A DNA stretch of 47,688 nucleotides from Halorussus litoreus. Lineage in GTDB: Archaea > Halobacteriota > Halobacteria > Halobacteriales > Haladaptataceae. Position 1 is the first letter of the stretch; each line of letters starts with the position of its first letter. The notes beneath the pieces were generated by a model. That model saw only the letters and a program-made list of their open reading frames with translations. It searched no databases and had not been told where the DNA came from. Where the stretch lies: contig NZ_KZ859510.1 of NCBI RefSeq assembly GCF_003382685.1, forward strand, positions 1 to 47,688. The letters run 5' to 3'. Shown in pieces: positions 42,236 through 47,688 of this stretch. A program made the position numbers and the translations under genes.

Positions 42236-42814
42236 ATGTCGGACTCACCGCCAGTGTACAGCCTCAACGTCCCGATCCCGGGTGAGGTCGAGCGCCTCGC
42301 CGACGAACTCCACCCTGCACTGCTGGATTTCGACAAGATCCGGGAGCGCCACTCGCTCGTCTGCAAGCGGCTGGGCCAGGGTCCGGTGGACGGGAAGGGC
42401 GCGAACGGTGCGAGCTGGGGCTCCTCGCGCGCGGAGCGACGCCGCGACGTTCCGCGGTTGCGCGAGCAGGTCCGCACCCGGCTCACGGGCGCGCCGGTCT
42501 TCGAGGCCAAGATCACGGGCATCGACTACTTCGCGCGACCACCGTTCGGCAGTGGCCCCGTGGTCTACCTCGCGGTCGAGAGCCCCGGTCTCTGGCAGAC
42601 CCACCGCCGGATGCTCCCGCAGTTCTCGGCGGTCGACGAGTTCGAGGGCGACGACTACTCGCCGCACGTCACGTTGGCTCGCGGCGGGAAGATCGAGGAC
42701 GCCCGGCGACTCGCCGAGCGCGAGATCGAACCGGTGACGTGGACGGTCACGCGACTGACCCTCTGGGACGCCAAGTACGCCGAGCCGGTCGCGGAGTTCC
42801 CGCTGCCGGCGTAG
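42236..42814 (+). CDS. 2H phosphoesterase, LigT-like (2'-5' RNA ligase family)
   Basis: A 192-residue protein of the 2H phosphoesterase superfamily, which act on 2',3'-cyclic or 2'-5' phosphodiester bonds in RNA. The two His motifs are RHSLVCKRLG (about residues 37-46) and SPHVTLARGG (about 142-151), matching the H-x-T/S-h pattern, with a normal spacing. A Gly/Ser/Arg-rich stretch (KGANGASWGSSRAERRRD, about 55-72) separates the lobes and contains a short DNA hairpin (GCTCC...GGAGC, 42420-42437). The substrate in vivo is unknown. It stands between a repeat-rich gap and the RHH gene. Confidence 0.85.
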   Translation: MSDSPPVYSLNVPIPGEVERLADELHPALLDFDKIRERHSLVCKRLGQGPVDGKGANGASWGSSRAERRRDVPRLREQVRTRLTGAPVFEAKITGIDYFARPPFGSGPVVYLAVESPGLWQTHRRMLPQFSAVDEFEGDDYSPHVTLARGGKIEDARRLAEREIEPVTWTVTRLTLWDAKYAEPVAEFPLPA

Positions 42815-42877
42815 AACGCCTTGGAACGGGTTCGTCGGCAGTCAACACCGTCCGGATTCTTCCGCGCCTGCTCACCA

Positions 42878-42887
42878 ATTCTTAAGT
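42878..42887 (+). promoter_or_regulatory. TATA box of the RHH gene
   Basis: ATTCTTAAGT is centred about 31 bp before the ATG at 42914. Confidence 0.5.
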
Positions 42888-42913
42888 GGTGTCGCGTGGG
42901 ATAGCTTCGTAAG

Positions 42914-43324
42914 ATGGGCAACAAGAACAAGACGATCTCGTTCCGGGTGAACGAGGACTCCTTCGAGACGCTCCGGGAGATCGCCGAAGAGCGCGACATC
43001 TCGCTGTCGGCCGTGTTCCGCGACTACGTGGACACGCTGGTCGCCCACGACGGCCGCGTGAAGGTCGTCCCCGAGAGCGAGATCGGTGAGGAGACCGACG
43101 GCGAGGCGTTCCCGCCGAAGGTCGAGGTGCCCAAGAGCTTCGTCCGCGAGCACGAGCGACTCGAACTGGAGGCCGAACACCTCCGCGAGCAGCTACAGGA
43201 GTACAAGCAGTACGCCAGCCATCTCAAGCGACAGGTCGAGGCGGCCGACGACGCCGAGGAGGTCGTCCAACTCGAAGAACTCGACGACGAACTCGACACC
43301 GACGAGACCTACCGCATCGGCTAA
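42914..43324 (+). CDS. Ribbon-helix-helix protein with C-terminal coiled coil
   Basis: A 136-residue protein. Residues 1-45 have the CopG/Arc-type pattern: a basic strand KTISFRVNEDSFETLREIA, then a second helix ISLSAVFRDYVDTLVA, the usual DNA-binding dimer fold. An acidic linker follows (about 50-72), then a heptad-rich helix (EHERLELEAEHLREQLQE, about 74-120) that should form a coiled coil, and an acidic tail. It may be a transcription factor or a nucleoid/architectural protein; no toxin gene is beside it, so an antitoxin role is unlikely. A strong U-rich terminator follows directly. Confidence 0.82.
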   Translation: MGNKNKTISFRVNEDSFETLREIAEERDISLSAVFRDYVDTLVAHDGRVKVVPESEIGEETDGEAFPPKVEVPKSFVREHERLELEAEHLREQLQEYKQYASHLKRQVEAADDAEEVVQLEELDDELDTDETYRIG

Positions 43325-43327
43325 TCT

Positions 43328-43352
43328 CGCGTATTTTTGTTGCGTTTTTTGT
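43328..43352 (+). terminator. U-rich terminator after the RHH gene
   Basis: T5 (43334-43338) and T6 (43345-43350) lie 10-26 nt after the stop codon. Two T-tracts in a GC-rich genome are the typical archaeal termination signal. Confidence 0.65.
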
Positions 43353-43427
43353 CGGATCTCGAAACGTTGAGTTACGTCCTCGAAAGCCCTCGACACGCTA
43401 TACTACCACAAACTGGAAACGCTTCCT

Positions 43428-43545
43428 CGAAAGCCCTCGGCGGCTCGCGGTCGCTCAGCGACATATCCTCGCTCGCTAGCGCTCGCTCGGATAGGGGTCG
43501 CTGAGGCGACTACAGTGAACGCGAGCCGCCTCGCCCTTTCAGTCC
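43428..43545. repeat. Palindromic element upstream of the CNNM gene
   Basis: CGAAAGCCCTCG at 43428-43439 (also at 43381-43392) leads into GGCGGCTCGCG (43439-43449), which is exactly complementary to CGCGAGCCGCC at 43520-43530. Inside are further pairs: TCGCTCAGCGAC with GTCGCTGAGGCGA, TATCC with GGATA, and a GCTAGC centre. It then runs into TCGCCCTTTCAG. No ORF is present. It resembles small non-autonomous palindromic repeats of haloarchaea. Confidence 0.6.
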
Positions 43546-43558
43546 GCCAGGGGTCGAC

Positions 43559-43633
43559 TGACTCACCGGTCGGAACTGGCGGCTGATTCACCGGTCGGAA
43601 CTGCCAGCTGTGTCACCGGCCGATACTGGCGGT
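43559..43633. repeat. Three 25-bp tandem repeats
   Basis: Units at 43559-43583, 43584-43608 and 43609-43633 share TCACCGGTCGGAACTG with few changes; the third has drifted most. No spacers. With the palindromic element it fills most of the gap 43353-43735, where I see no gene. Confidence 0.8.
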
Positions 43634-43735
43634 GGTTGACTAACCGACCGAACCCCGTGGTCTGTCGCGGCTCCCGCACCGCGGCCGACGGGGTGACTCG
43701 CCATCGTTTAGTGACGCCGATACGTATCTCGGAGC

Positions 43736-43804
43736 ATGACTGGCTCTTTCGCCTCGCTTCGCCGTTGGAAGGACGGGCGTGACCCGCGGTGGTCCGCATG
43801 GTAG
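43736..43804 (+). CDS. Possible upstream ORF coupled to the CNNM gene
   Basis: A 22-codon ORF starting at ATG 43736, 28 bp after a TATA-like GTTTAGTG (43706-43713). Its last codons overlap the CNNM start: the CNNM ATG at 43798 lies inside GCATGGTAG, where TAG is the uORF stop. A leaderless transcript would therefore be read first as this small ORF, and ribosomes would end 4 nt past the CNNM ATG, suitable for re-initiation. The peptide is basic and Trp-rich (RRWKDGRDPRWSAW). Confidence 0.4.
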   Translation: MTGSFASLRRWKDGRDPRWSAW

Positions 43805-45186
43805 ACGTCGCGCTCTCGGTGGGACAGCTCGCCCTCGCGCTCGTCCTCGTGGTGCTGAACGGCTTCTTCGTGGCCGCGGAGTTCGCCTACGTGCGCATCC
43901 GGTCGACCAGCGTCGAGTCGTTGGTCGAGGAGGGGCGCTCGGGCGCGGGCCTGTTACAGGACGCCATGGAGAACCTCGACGACTACCTCGCGGTCACGCA
44001 ACTCGGTATCACCATCGCGTCGCTGGGTCTCGGGTGGGTCGGGGAACCCGCCGTGGCGTCGCTGGTCGAACCCGTGCTGGGCTCGGTCCTCCCGTCCGGC
44101 CTCGTCCACTTCGTGGCGTTCGCCATCGGCTTCTCCATCATCACGTTCCTCCACGTCGTGTTCGGCGAGCTCGCGCCGAAGACCATCGCCATCGCGCGGG
44201 CCGAGCAGATCGCGCTGTTCGTCGCCGCGCCGATGAAGTTCTTCTACTACGTGTTCTACCCCGGTCTGGTCGTGTTCAACGGCACCGCCAACGGGTTCAC
44301 GCGGCTCATCGGCATCCCGCCGGCCTCCGAGACCGACGAGACGCTCGAAGAGGAGGAGATCCTGATGATCCTCTCGCGCTCGGGCACGGAGGGGCACATC
44401 GACAAGTCGGAGGTCGAGATGATCGAGCGCGTCTTCGAACTCGACGACATCGTCGCCCGCGAGGTCATGGTCCCCCGACCCGACGTGGTGAGCGTTCCCG
44501 GGGACCTCCCGCTGGCCGACCTCCGAACGCTGATAATCGAGGAGGGCCACACTCGCTACCCGGTCCTCGACGCCGACGATCCGGACCAGGTAGTCGGCTT
44601 CGTCGACGTGAAGGACGTGTTGCGCGCGAGCGAGACCGAGGCGGCCGACACCGGTGGGGACACTCCCGAGACCACTGCCGGAGATCTCGCCCGCGAACTC
44701 CCGGTCATTCCGGAGACCGGCCAGATCGACGACCTCCTGTCGACGTTCCAGGACGAAGAGAGCCAGATGGCCGCGGTCATCGACGAGTGGGGCTCGTTCG
44801 AGGGCATCGCCACCGTCGAGGACGTGGTCGAGCAGATCGTCGGCGACATCCGGGACAACTTCGACGCCGCCGACGGAGAGCCGTCGATAGAACGCCGCGG
44901 GGACGGCTCGTACGCGGTCGACGGCGGCATCTCGGTCTCGGAGGCCAACGCGACGGCCGGGACCGATTTCGAGGCCGAGGGCGTCGAGACCGTCGGCGGC
45001 CTCGTGCTGGCGCGGCTCGGGCGCGCGCCGGAGGTCGGCGACGAGGTCGCGGTCGACGGCTACCGGTTCGAAGTCGAGCAGGTCGACGGCGCGCGCATCT
45101 CGACGGTCGTCCTCCGGGAGGCGTCGGGTGAGGAAGGCGTCGAGGGCGAGCACCCACCGACTGGAGACGCGAGCAATCCGGAATAG
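43798..45186 (+). CDS. CNNM/CorC-type membrane protein (DUF21, CBS pair, CorC_HlyC)
   Basis: A 462-residue protein of the CNNM/hemolysin-C-like family, linked to magnesium or cobalt efflux. The N-terminal DUF21 domain (about 1-190) has four helices and the NGFFVAAEFAYVRIR and VTQLGITIASLGLGW segments. Two CBS domains follow (about 205-330; MVPRPDVVSV, YPVLDADDPDQVVGFVDVKD), which usually bind Mg-ATP. The CorC_HlyC domain is near 345-430 (ADGEPSIERRGDGSYAVDGG). The start was set at ATG 43798, giving the normal N-terminus. A short upstream ORF overlaps this start. Confidence 0.92.
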   Translation: MVDVALSVGQLALALVLVVLNGFFVAAEFAYVRIRSTSVESLVEEGRSGAGLLQDAMENLDDYLAVTQLGITIASLGLGWVGEPAVASLVEPVLGSVLPSGLVHFVAFAIGFSIITFLHVVFGELAPKTIAIARAEQIALFVAAPMKFFYYVFYPGLVVFNGTANGFTRLIGIPPASETDETLEEEEILMILSRSGTEGHIDKSEVEMIERVFELDDIVAREVMVPRPDVVSVPGDLPLADLRTLIIEEGHTRYPVLDADDPDQVVGFVDVKDVLRASETEAADTGGDTPETTAGDLARELPVIPETGQIDDLLSTFQDEESQMAAVIDEWGSFEGIATVEDVVEQIVGDIRDNFDAADGEPSIERRGDGSYAVDGGISVSEANATAGTDFEAEGVETVGGLVLARLGRAPEVGDEVAVDGYRFEVEQVDGARISTVVLREASGEEGVEGEHPPTGDASNPE

Positions 45187-45243
45187 CGACTGCGGAGAAT
45201 CGCCGCGCCGTTGCAGACGGTCGAGTTGTTTCGGACAGTCGAC

Positions 45244-45699
45244 CTACCCCGAGAGCGTCCGCTTCTTCTCGCGAGCCTCGGATTTGGCTTCGTCGTCGCC
45301 CTCCACGGCCGCCAGCTCCTCGACCGCTTCGAGGGTCCGGACCGAGTTGTCGAGGAAGGAGAGCACGTCACCGGGGTAGGCGTACACCATATAGTCGTCG
45401 CTCATCACGTCCACGATGGCTTCAGGGCCCAGCCCCTGCTCGCGCAGGTCGAGGAGATAGCGCATGAACTTCCGCTCGGCGCAGCCGCAGTAGGGGTTGC
45501 TCTGACAGTCGCAGTCGAGGAAGTCCTCGGCGAAGTCGAGCACGCGCTCCTGTGTGGTGTCGTCGAGCTGCGCGAGGTTCTCCCCTTGGAACAGCATGTC
45601 GAGCGTCGCGCCCTTGAACGCCCCCTTCGGGATGTTGGTCTCCAGCTGGGAGCCGATCTGGCGGTGGTTCTTTACGTAGATCTTGTCCGTGATGGCCAC
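45244..45699 (-). CDS. Conserved haloarchaeal DUF5814-like protein with Cys cluster
   Basis: A 151-residue soluble protein. Its centre has CDCQSNPYCGCAERKF, four or five Cys that may bind zinc or an iron-sulphur centre, followed by a conserved helix-rich part with VMSDDYMVYAYPGDVLSFLD. It resembles the haloarchaeal DUF5814 family, whose domain I recall also from the end of some haloarchaeal helicases; that is memory, not a search. Start chosen at GTG 45699 (AITDKIYVKN), about 29 nt after a CTTTTGA box; the in-frame ATG at 45762 would add 21 residues. Convergent with the CNNM gene. Confidence 0.75.
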   Translation of the reverse strand: MAITDKIYVKNHRQIGSQLETNIPKGAFKGATLDMLFQGENLAQLDDTTQERVLDFAEDFLDCDCQSNPYCGCAERKFMRYLLDLREQGLGPEAIVDVMSDDYMVYAYPGDVLSFLDNSVRTLEAVEELAAVEGDDEAKSEAREKKRTLSG

Positions 45700-46061
45700 G
45701 TTTGGCGACTCTTGGGCGCTGGCGCTCAAAAGGATGTCGTCGGCGAGCGCGCGGTGATTCATCGAATTGCTGGCCGCCCTCGCCCCAAGGGTGTCGTGTT
45801 AAGTTAGGAGCGCATCCGGTCGCAGTCGTGCGGTTTTCAGCAGCCAGTGCTGGTTGAGAGAGACCGCTGATTTCATCGGCTTCACTTCGCAACAGCAGTG
45901 ATCAGTCGCATCCGGATCTCGTCGTCATCACACACTGCGTCTAAAGCTGACACTGTGAGCACGTGAAAAACGGCCTGTATCCACCGATTCTGCCTCAGTT
46001 AACACGGCCCCCGAGGGAGTCGTAACGTATTTTAACGGCGGGCATCTACCTACGGTTGCGT
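45700..46061. other. Intergenic region before tRNA-His
   Basis: About 360 bp without a convincing gene. GTATTTTAAC at 46027-46036 is a good TATA box for the tRNA gene, about 30 bp upstream. The rest shows no strong repeat or reading frame. Confidence 0.5.
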
Positions 46062-46133
46062 GTCCGGGTTGGGGTAGTGGTATCCTTCAGCCTTGTGGGG
46101 GCTGAGAGGCGGATTCGATTTCCGCACCCGGAC
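46062..46133 (+). tRNA. tRNA-His (anticodon GTG)
   Basis: A 72-nt tRNA. G at 46062 is the encoded G-1 and pairs with C73, the histidine identity pair. The acceptor stem TCCGGGT pairs with ACCCGGA, the anticodon stem-loop is CAGCC-TTGTGGG-GGCTG with anticodon GTG, and the T arm is GCGGA-TTCGATT-TCCGC. No intron and no encoded CCA. Confidence 0.95.
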
Positions 46134-46189
46134 CTATAAATTATCCAACAATACTCTTCTTGCTCAGTCGTTACTCCGGGCTACTCGTC

Positions 46190-46217
46190 CGAAAAATGTT
46201 TTTGTGACTATATAGTC
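46190..46217 (+). promoter_or_regulatory. HNH gene promoter with palindromic operator-like site
   Basis: A BRE/TATA-like CGAAAAATGTTTTTG (46190-46204) is 30 bp before the ATG at 46230. Between them lies the perfect 12-bp palindrome GACTATATAGTC (46206-46217), placed where a repressor would block initiation. Confidence 0.5.
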
Positions 46218-46229
46218 TAATTAAACACG

Positions 46230-47063
46230 ATGCACGACTGCCCTACATGTGACGACGAGTTTGAAACGAGGCGCGGACTCGGAGTTCATCACAGTCACGC
46301 CCACGGTGAACGTCTCCCGAATCGAGAGTGCGCGAACTGTGGGGACGAGTTCTACTGTGAGTACGAGAAAAAGTACTGCTCCGAATCCTGCCACGACGAC
46401 GCCGTTTCGTTCGAAGGCGAACTGAATCCGAACTACCAGGGGAAGACCGAACGCACCGAATGCGAACTCTGCGGCGACGAGTTCGAGTTCTATCCATCCG
46501 AGAAGGAGGGATTGTACTGTCCCGACTGCGTCGAGACCCAATCGTGGAGACACGTTCGTGATATCGAGGGCTCGGACAACCCCCGCTGGAAGGGAGGGAA
46601 ACTCGAACTGGAGTGCGAAGTCTGCGACGCGACAGTCGAACGCTACCCGAGCAACGTTACGGGAGAAGTCACGGTCTGCAGTGAGAACTGCAGGGCCGAG
46701 TGGCTCTCCGAGTCGTTCGCGAAGTCCGGCCATCCGAACTGGAAAGGTGGGGACAACGGCTCGTACGGCAAGGGCTGGAACGCGGTGCGCCGCCGGGCGC
46801 TCGAACGCGACGGTTACGAGTGCGTGGTCTGTGGCAAGTCCCGCGAGGAGATCGGTCGCAATCCCGACGTGCATCACGTCGTCCCGGTCCGGCGCTTCGC
46901 GATGGCCGACGGCCACTCGAAGACCGACGCTCACTACCTCGACAACGTCGTCTCGCTCTGCGTCGACTGTCACCGCAAGGCGGACTTCGGGAAGCTGTCG
47001 AAGTCGAGGTTGCGGTCGCTCATCCCGTCCCGTCGGCGTTCGCCCCCCGCGGCGGTCGGATGA
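46230..47063 (+). CDS. HNH endonuclease with multiple zinc knuckles
   Basis: A 277-residue protein. The C-terminal HNH domain has C198-x2-C201 (CVVCG), HH at 215-216 (DVHHVVPV), an Asn in YLDNVVSLC and C244-x2-C247-H (CVDCH), all needed for a zinc-braced HNH nuclease. The N-terminus has a C2H2-like finger (C4, C7, H20/H21/H23/H25) and three four-Cys knuckles (34-54, 78-100, 129-154). After each region comes a repeat NPNYQGK (66-72), NPRWKGG (117-123) or HPNWKGG (168-174), the N-P-x-W-x-G motif common in phage and homing-type HNH proteins. It looks like a free-standing, mobile-type nuclease. Convergent partner or methylase genes are absent. Confidence 0.88.
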   Translation: MHDCPTCDDEFETRRGLGVHHSHAHGERLPNRECANCGDEFYCEYEKKYCSESCHDDAVSFEGELNPNYQGKTERTECELCGDEFEFYPSEKEGLYCPDCVETQSWRHVRDIEGSDNPRWKGGKLELECEVCDATVERYPSNVTGEVTVCSENCRAEWLSESFAKSGHPNWKGGDNGSYGKGWNAVRRRALERDGYECVVCGKSREEIGRNPDVHHVVPVRRFAMADGHSKTDAHYLDNVVSLCVDCHRKADFGKLSKSRLRSLIPSRRRSPPAAVG

Positions 47064-47476
47064 CTCCGACGATTGCGGGCTCGCCGCGCCGAATTTCGGT
47101 TCAGTCGTCCACTGTCCCTCCGAAAACATTCCCTGTAGCCGAGCACACGCCACCTGCGGCCCCGAATACGCCGCCTGACGTCCCGAACTCGCTGCCTGCC
47201 CCCGGGAACACGCCGCATAACAAAGTCCGAACCCGTCTTCGGACGTAGATGCGCCCGGCGGCTCGGGCGCAGAGCGTGCAAGCGTTCGACCGCCCGGCGA
47301 CGCCGGAGGCGCTGGTGGCGGGCTGGCCTCCCGCCGTCGTGTCACCAACCCTCCCACGAAAGTTCTCGTTCCGGGCGGTCGTGCCGTTTCACTACTCCTT
47401 TCGGGCCGGTCGATGCCGGTCCGCCGCTCCCATCACGCCCAGTTATCGTCCAGTTCCAATTGAAACGAAGCGGTGT
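47064..47476. other. Intergenic region, 413 bp
   Basis: Contains four imperfect 21-bp tandem repeats (47132-47215). Frames in this part are Pro/Arg/Ser-rich and lack the acidic character of the real genes. I call no CDS. Confidence 0.5.
47132..47215. repeat. Four imperfect 21-bp tandem repeats
   Basis: Units begin CCTG at 47132, 47153, 47174 and 47195 and share the pattern CCTG-n5-CC/GG-GAA-n-nCGCCG. As 21 is a multiple of three the frames stay open, but the encoded Pro/Asn-rich heptads do not look like a haloarchaeal protein. Confidence 0.6.
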
Positions 47477-47620
47477 TCAGAACTCGTCCAGCCCGGTCTG
47501 CACGTCCTCCTCGGCGGCGACCTCCTCGACGAGATCTGGCGAGTCGTTCGCGGGGTCGTTCAGCGCTGACGAAACGGGGTAGGCGTGCAGTTCGGAGGTC
47601 GGTCGGGGTTCGAGCAGGTC
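47477..47620 (-). CDS. SRAP/HMCES-like peptidase, C-terminal fragment
   Basis: The last 47 codons of a gene that enters from the right edge. The encoded end contains SELHAYPVSSALNDPANDSP and DLVEEV, then QTGLDEF before the TGA. The yPVS-x2-VN-x-PANDxP pattern is that of the C-terminus of SRAP (YedK/HMCES) proteins, which shield abasic sites in single-stranded DNA by a covalent bond through an N-terminal Cys. That Cys is outside this window. The frame runs into the 20-G run at 47621-47640 and stays formally open to 47688, but the reading there is unreliable. Confidence 0.6.
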   Translation of the reverse strand, partial: DLLEPRPTSELHAYPVSSALNDPANDSPDLVEEVAAEEDVQTGLDEF

Positions 47621-47640
47621 GGGGGGGGGGGGGGGGGGGG
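47621..47640. other. Run of 20 G, probable sequencing or assembly artefact
   Basis: Twenty consecutive G interrupt the SRAP-like frame. No comparable homopolymer exists elsewhere in the window. The following 48 bp encode no recognisable continuation of the SRAP domain. Confidence 0.7.
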
Positions 47641-47688
47641 CCAGCAAGGTGGCCCGCCACGCATCGCAATATGGGTGGGCGTGGCCGC

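Noticed and set aside
46062-47688. Integrated virus or plasmid at tRNA-His
   Set aside because: No integrase gene and no second copy of the tRNA 3' end are visible in the window; only one HNH gene supports the idea.

Overview
The window reads as a chromosomal segment of a halophilic archaeon (class Halobacteria). GC is high and the proteins are strongly acidic. Many genes have a TATA box centred about 26-31 bp before the start codon, as expected for leaderless transcripts. Markers fit this group: a thermosome with a Gly/Met tail, a halophilic 2Fe-2S ferredoxin, TAXI-type TRAP transport, PibD-type prepilin peptidase, and arginine synthesis through the LysW/ArgW carrier. I cannot name the genus from sequence alone.

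Layout. 1-4.0 kb: small membrane protein, a possible PD-(D/E)XK-like protein, leuS. 4.0-7.7 kb: spacer with a dispersed repeat, an ornithine cyclodeaminase/alanine dehydrogenase-family gene, the thermosome, tRNA-Ser(GGA). 7.8-9.6 kb: small membrane protein, ridA, ilvA (RidA removes the reactive enamine/imine made by IlvA). 10.2-15.6 kb: a tandem PhoU/TrkA-C protein, a second dispersed repeat, a small membrane protein, a two-domain methyltransferase, an S9 peptidase. 15.9-20.4 kb: a complete TRAP-TAXI importer (Tat-exported receptor, DUF1850 protein, fused permease). 20.5-31.9 kb: a Cys-rich Tat-exported miniprotein, prepilin peptidase, ferredoxin, PiT phosphate transporter, serA, an MFS transporter, a coiled-coil protein, thrC, an HSL-type esterase, manganese catalase.

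31.98-41.3 kb: a nine-gene arginine cluster on the minus strand, transcribed argG-argH then argW-argX-argC-argB-argD-argE-argF. Glutamate is loaded on the C-terminal Glu of ArgW by ArgX, phosphorylated (ArgB), reduced (ArgC), transaminated (ArgD) and released as ornithine (ArgE); ArgF, ArgG and ArgH finish arginine. Neighbours in argW-argF overlap by 1-4 nt or are 1 nt apart. carAB is not present. A hairpin with a U-tract separates argH from argW. The best promoter upstream of argG would start a transcript on a 31-codon Arg-rich ORF.

41.3-47.7 kb: a repeat-rich spacer, a LigT-like 2H phosphoesterase, a ribbon-helix-helix/coiled-coil protein, palindromic and tandem repeats, a CNNM/CorC-type membrane protein preceded by a coupled upstream ORF, a DUF5814-like protein, tRNA-His, a multi-zinc-finger HNH endonuclease, and the 3' end of an SRAP/HMCES-like gene interrupted by a suspicious run of 20 G.

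The points I find most worth testing are the argG leader ORF, the argH-argW control region, the Cys-rich Tat miniprotein, the dispersed repeat family, short perfect hairpins inside coding sequences, and the coupled upstream ORF before the CNNM gene.
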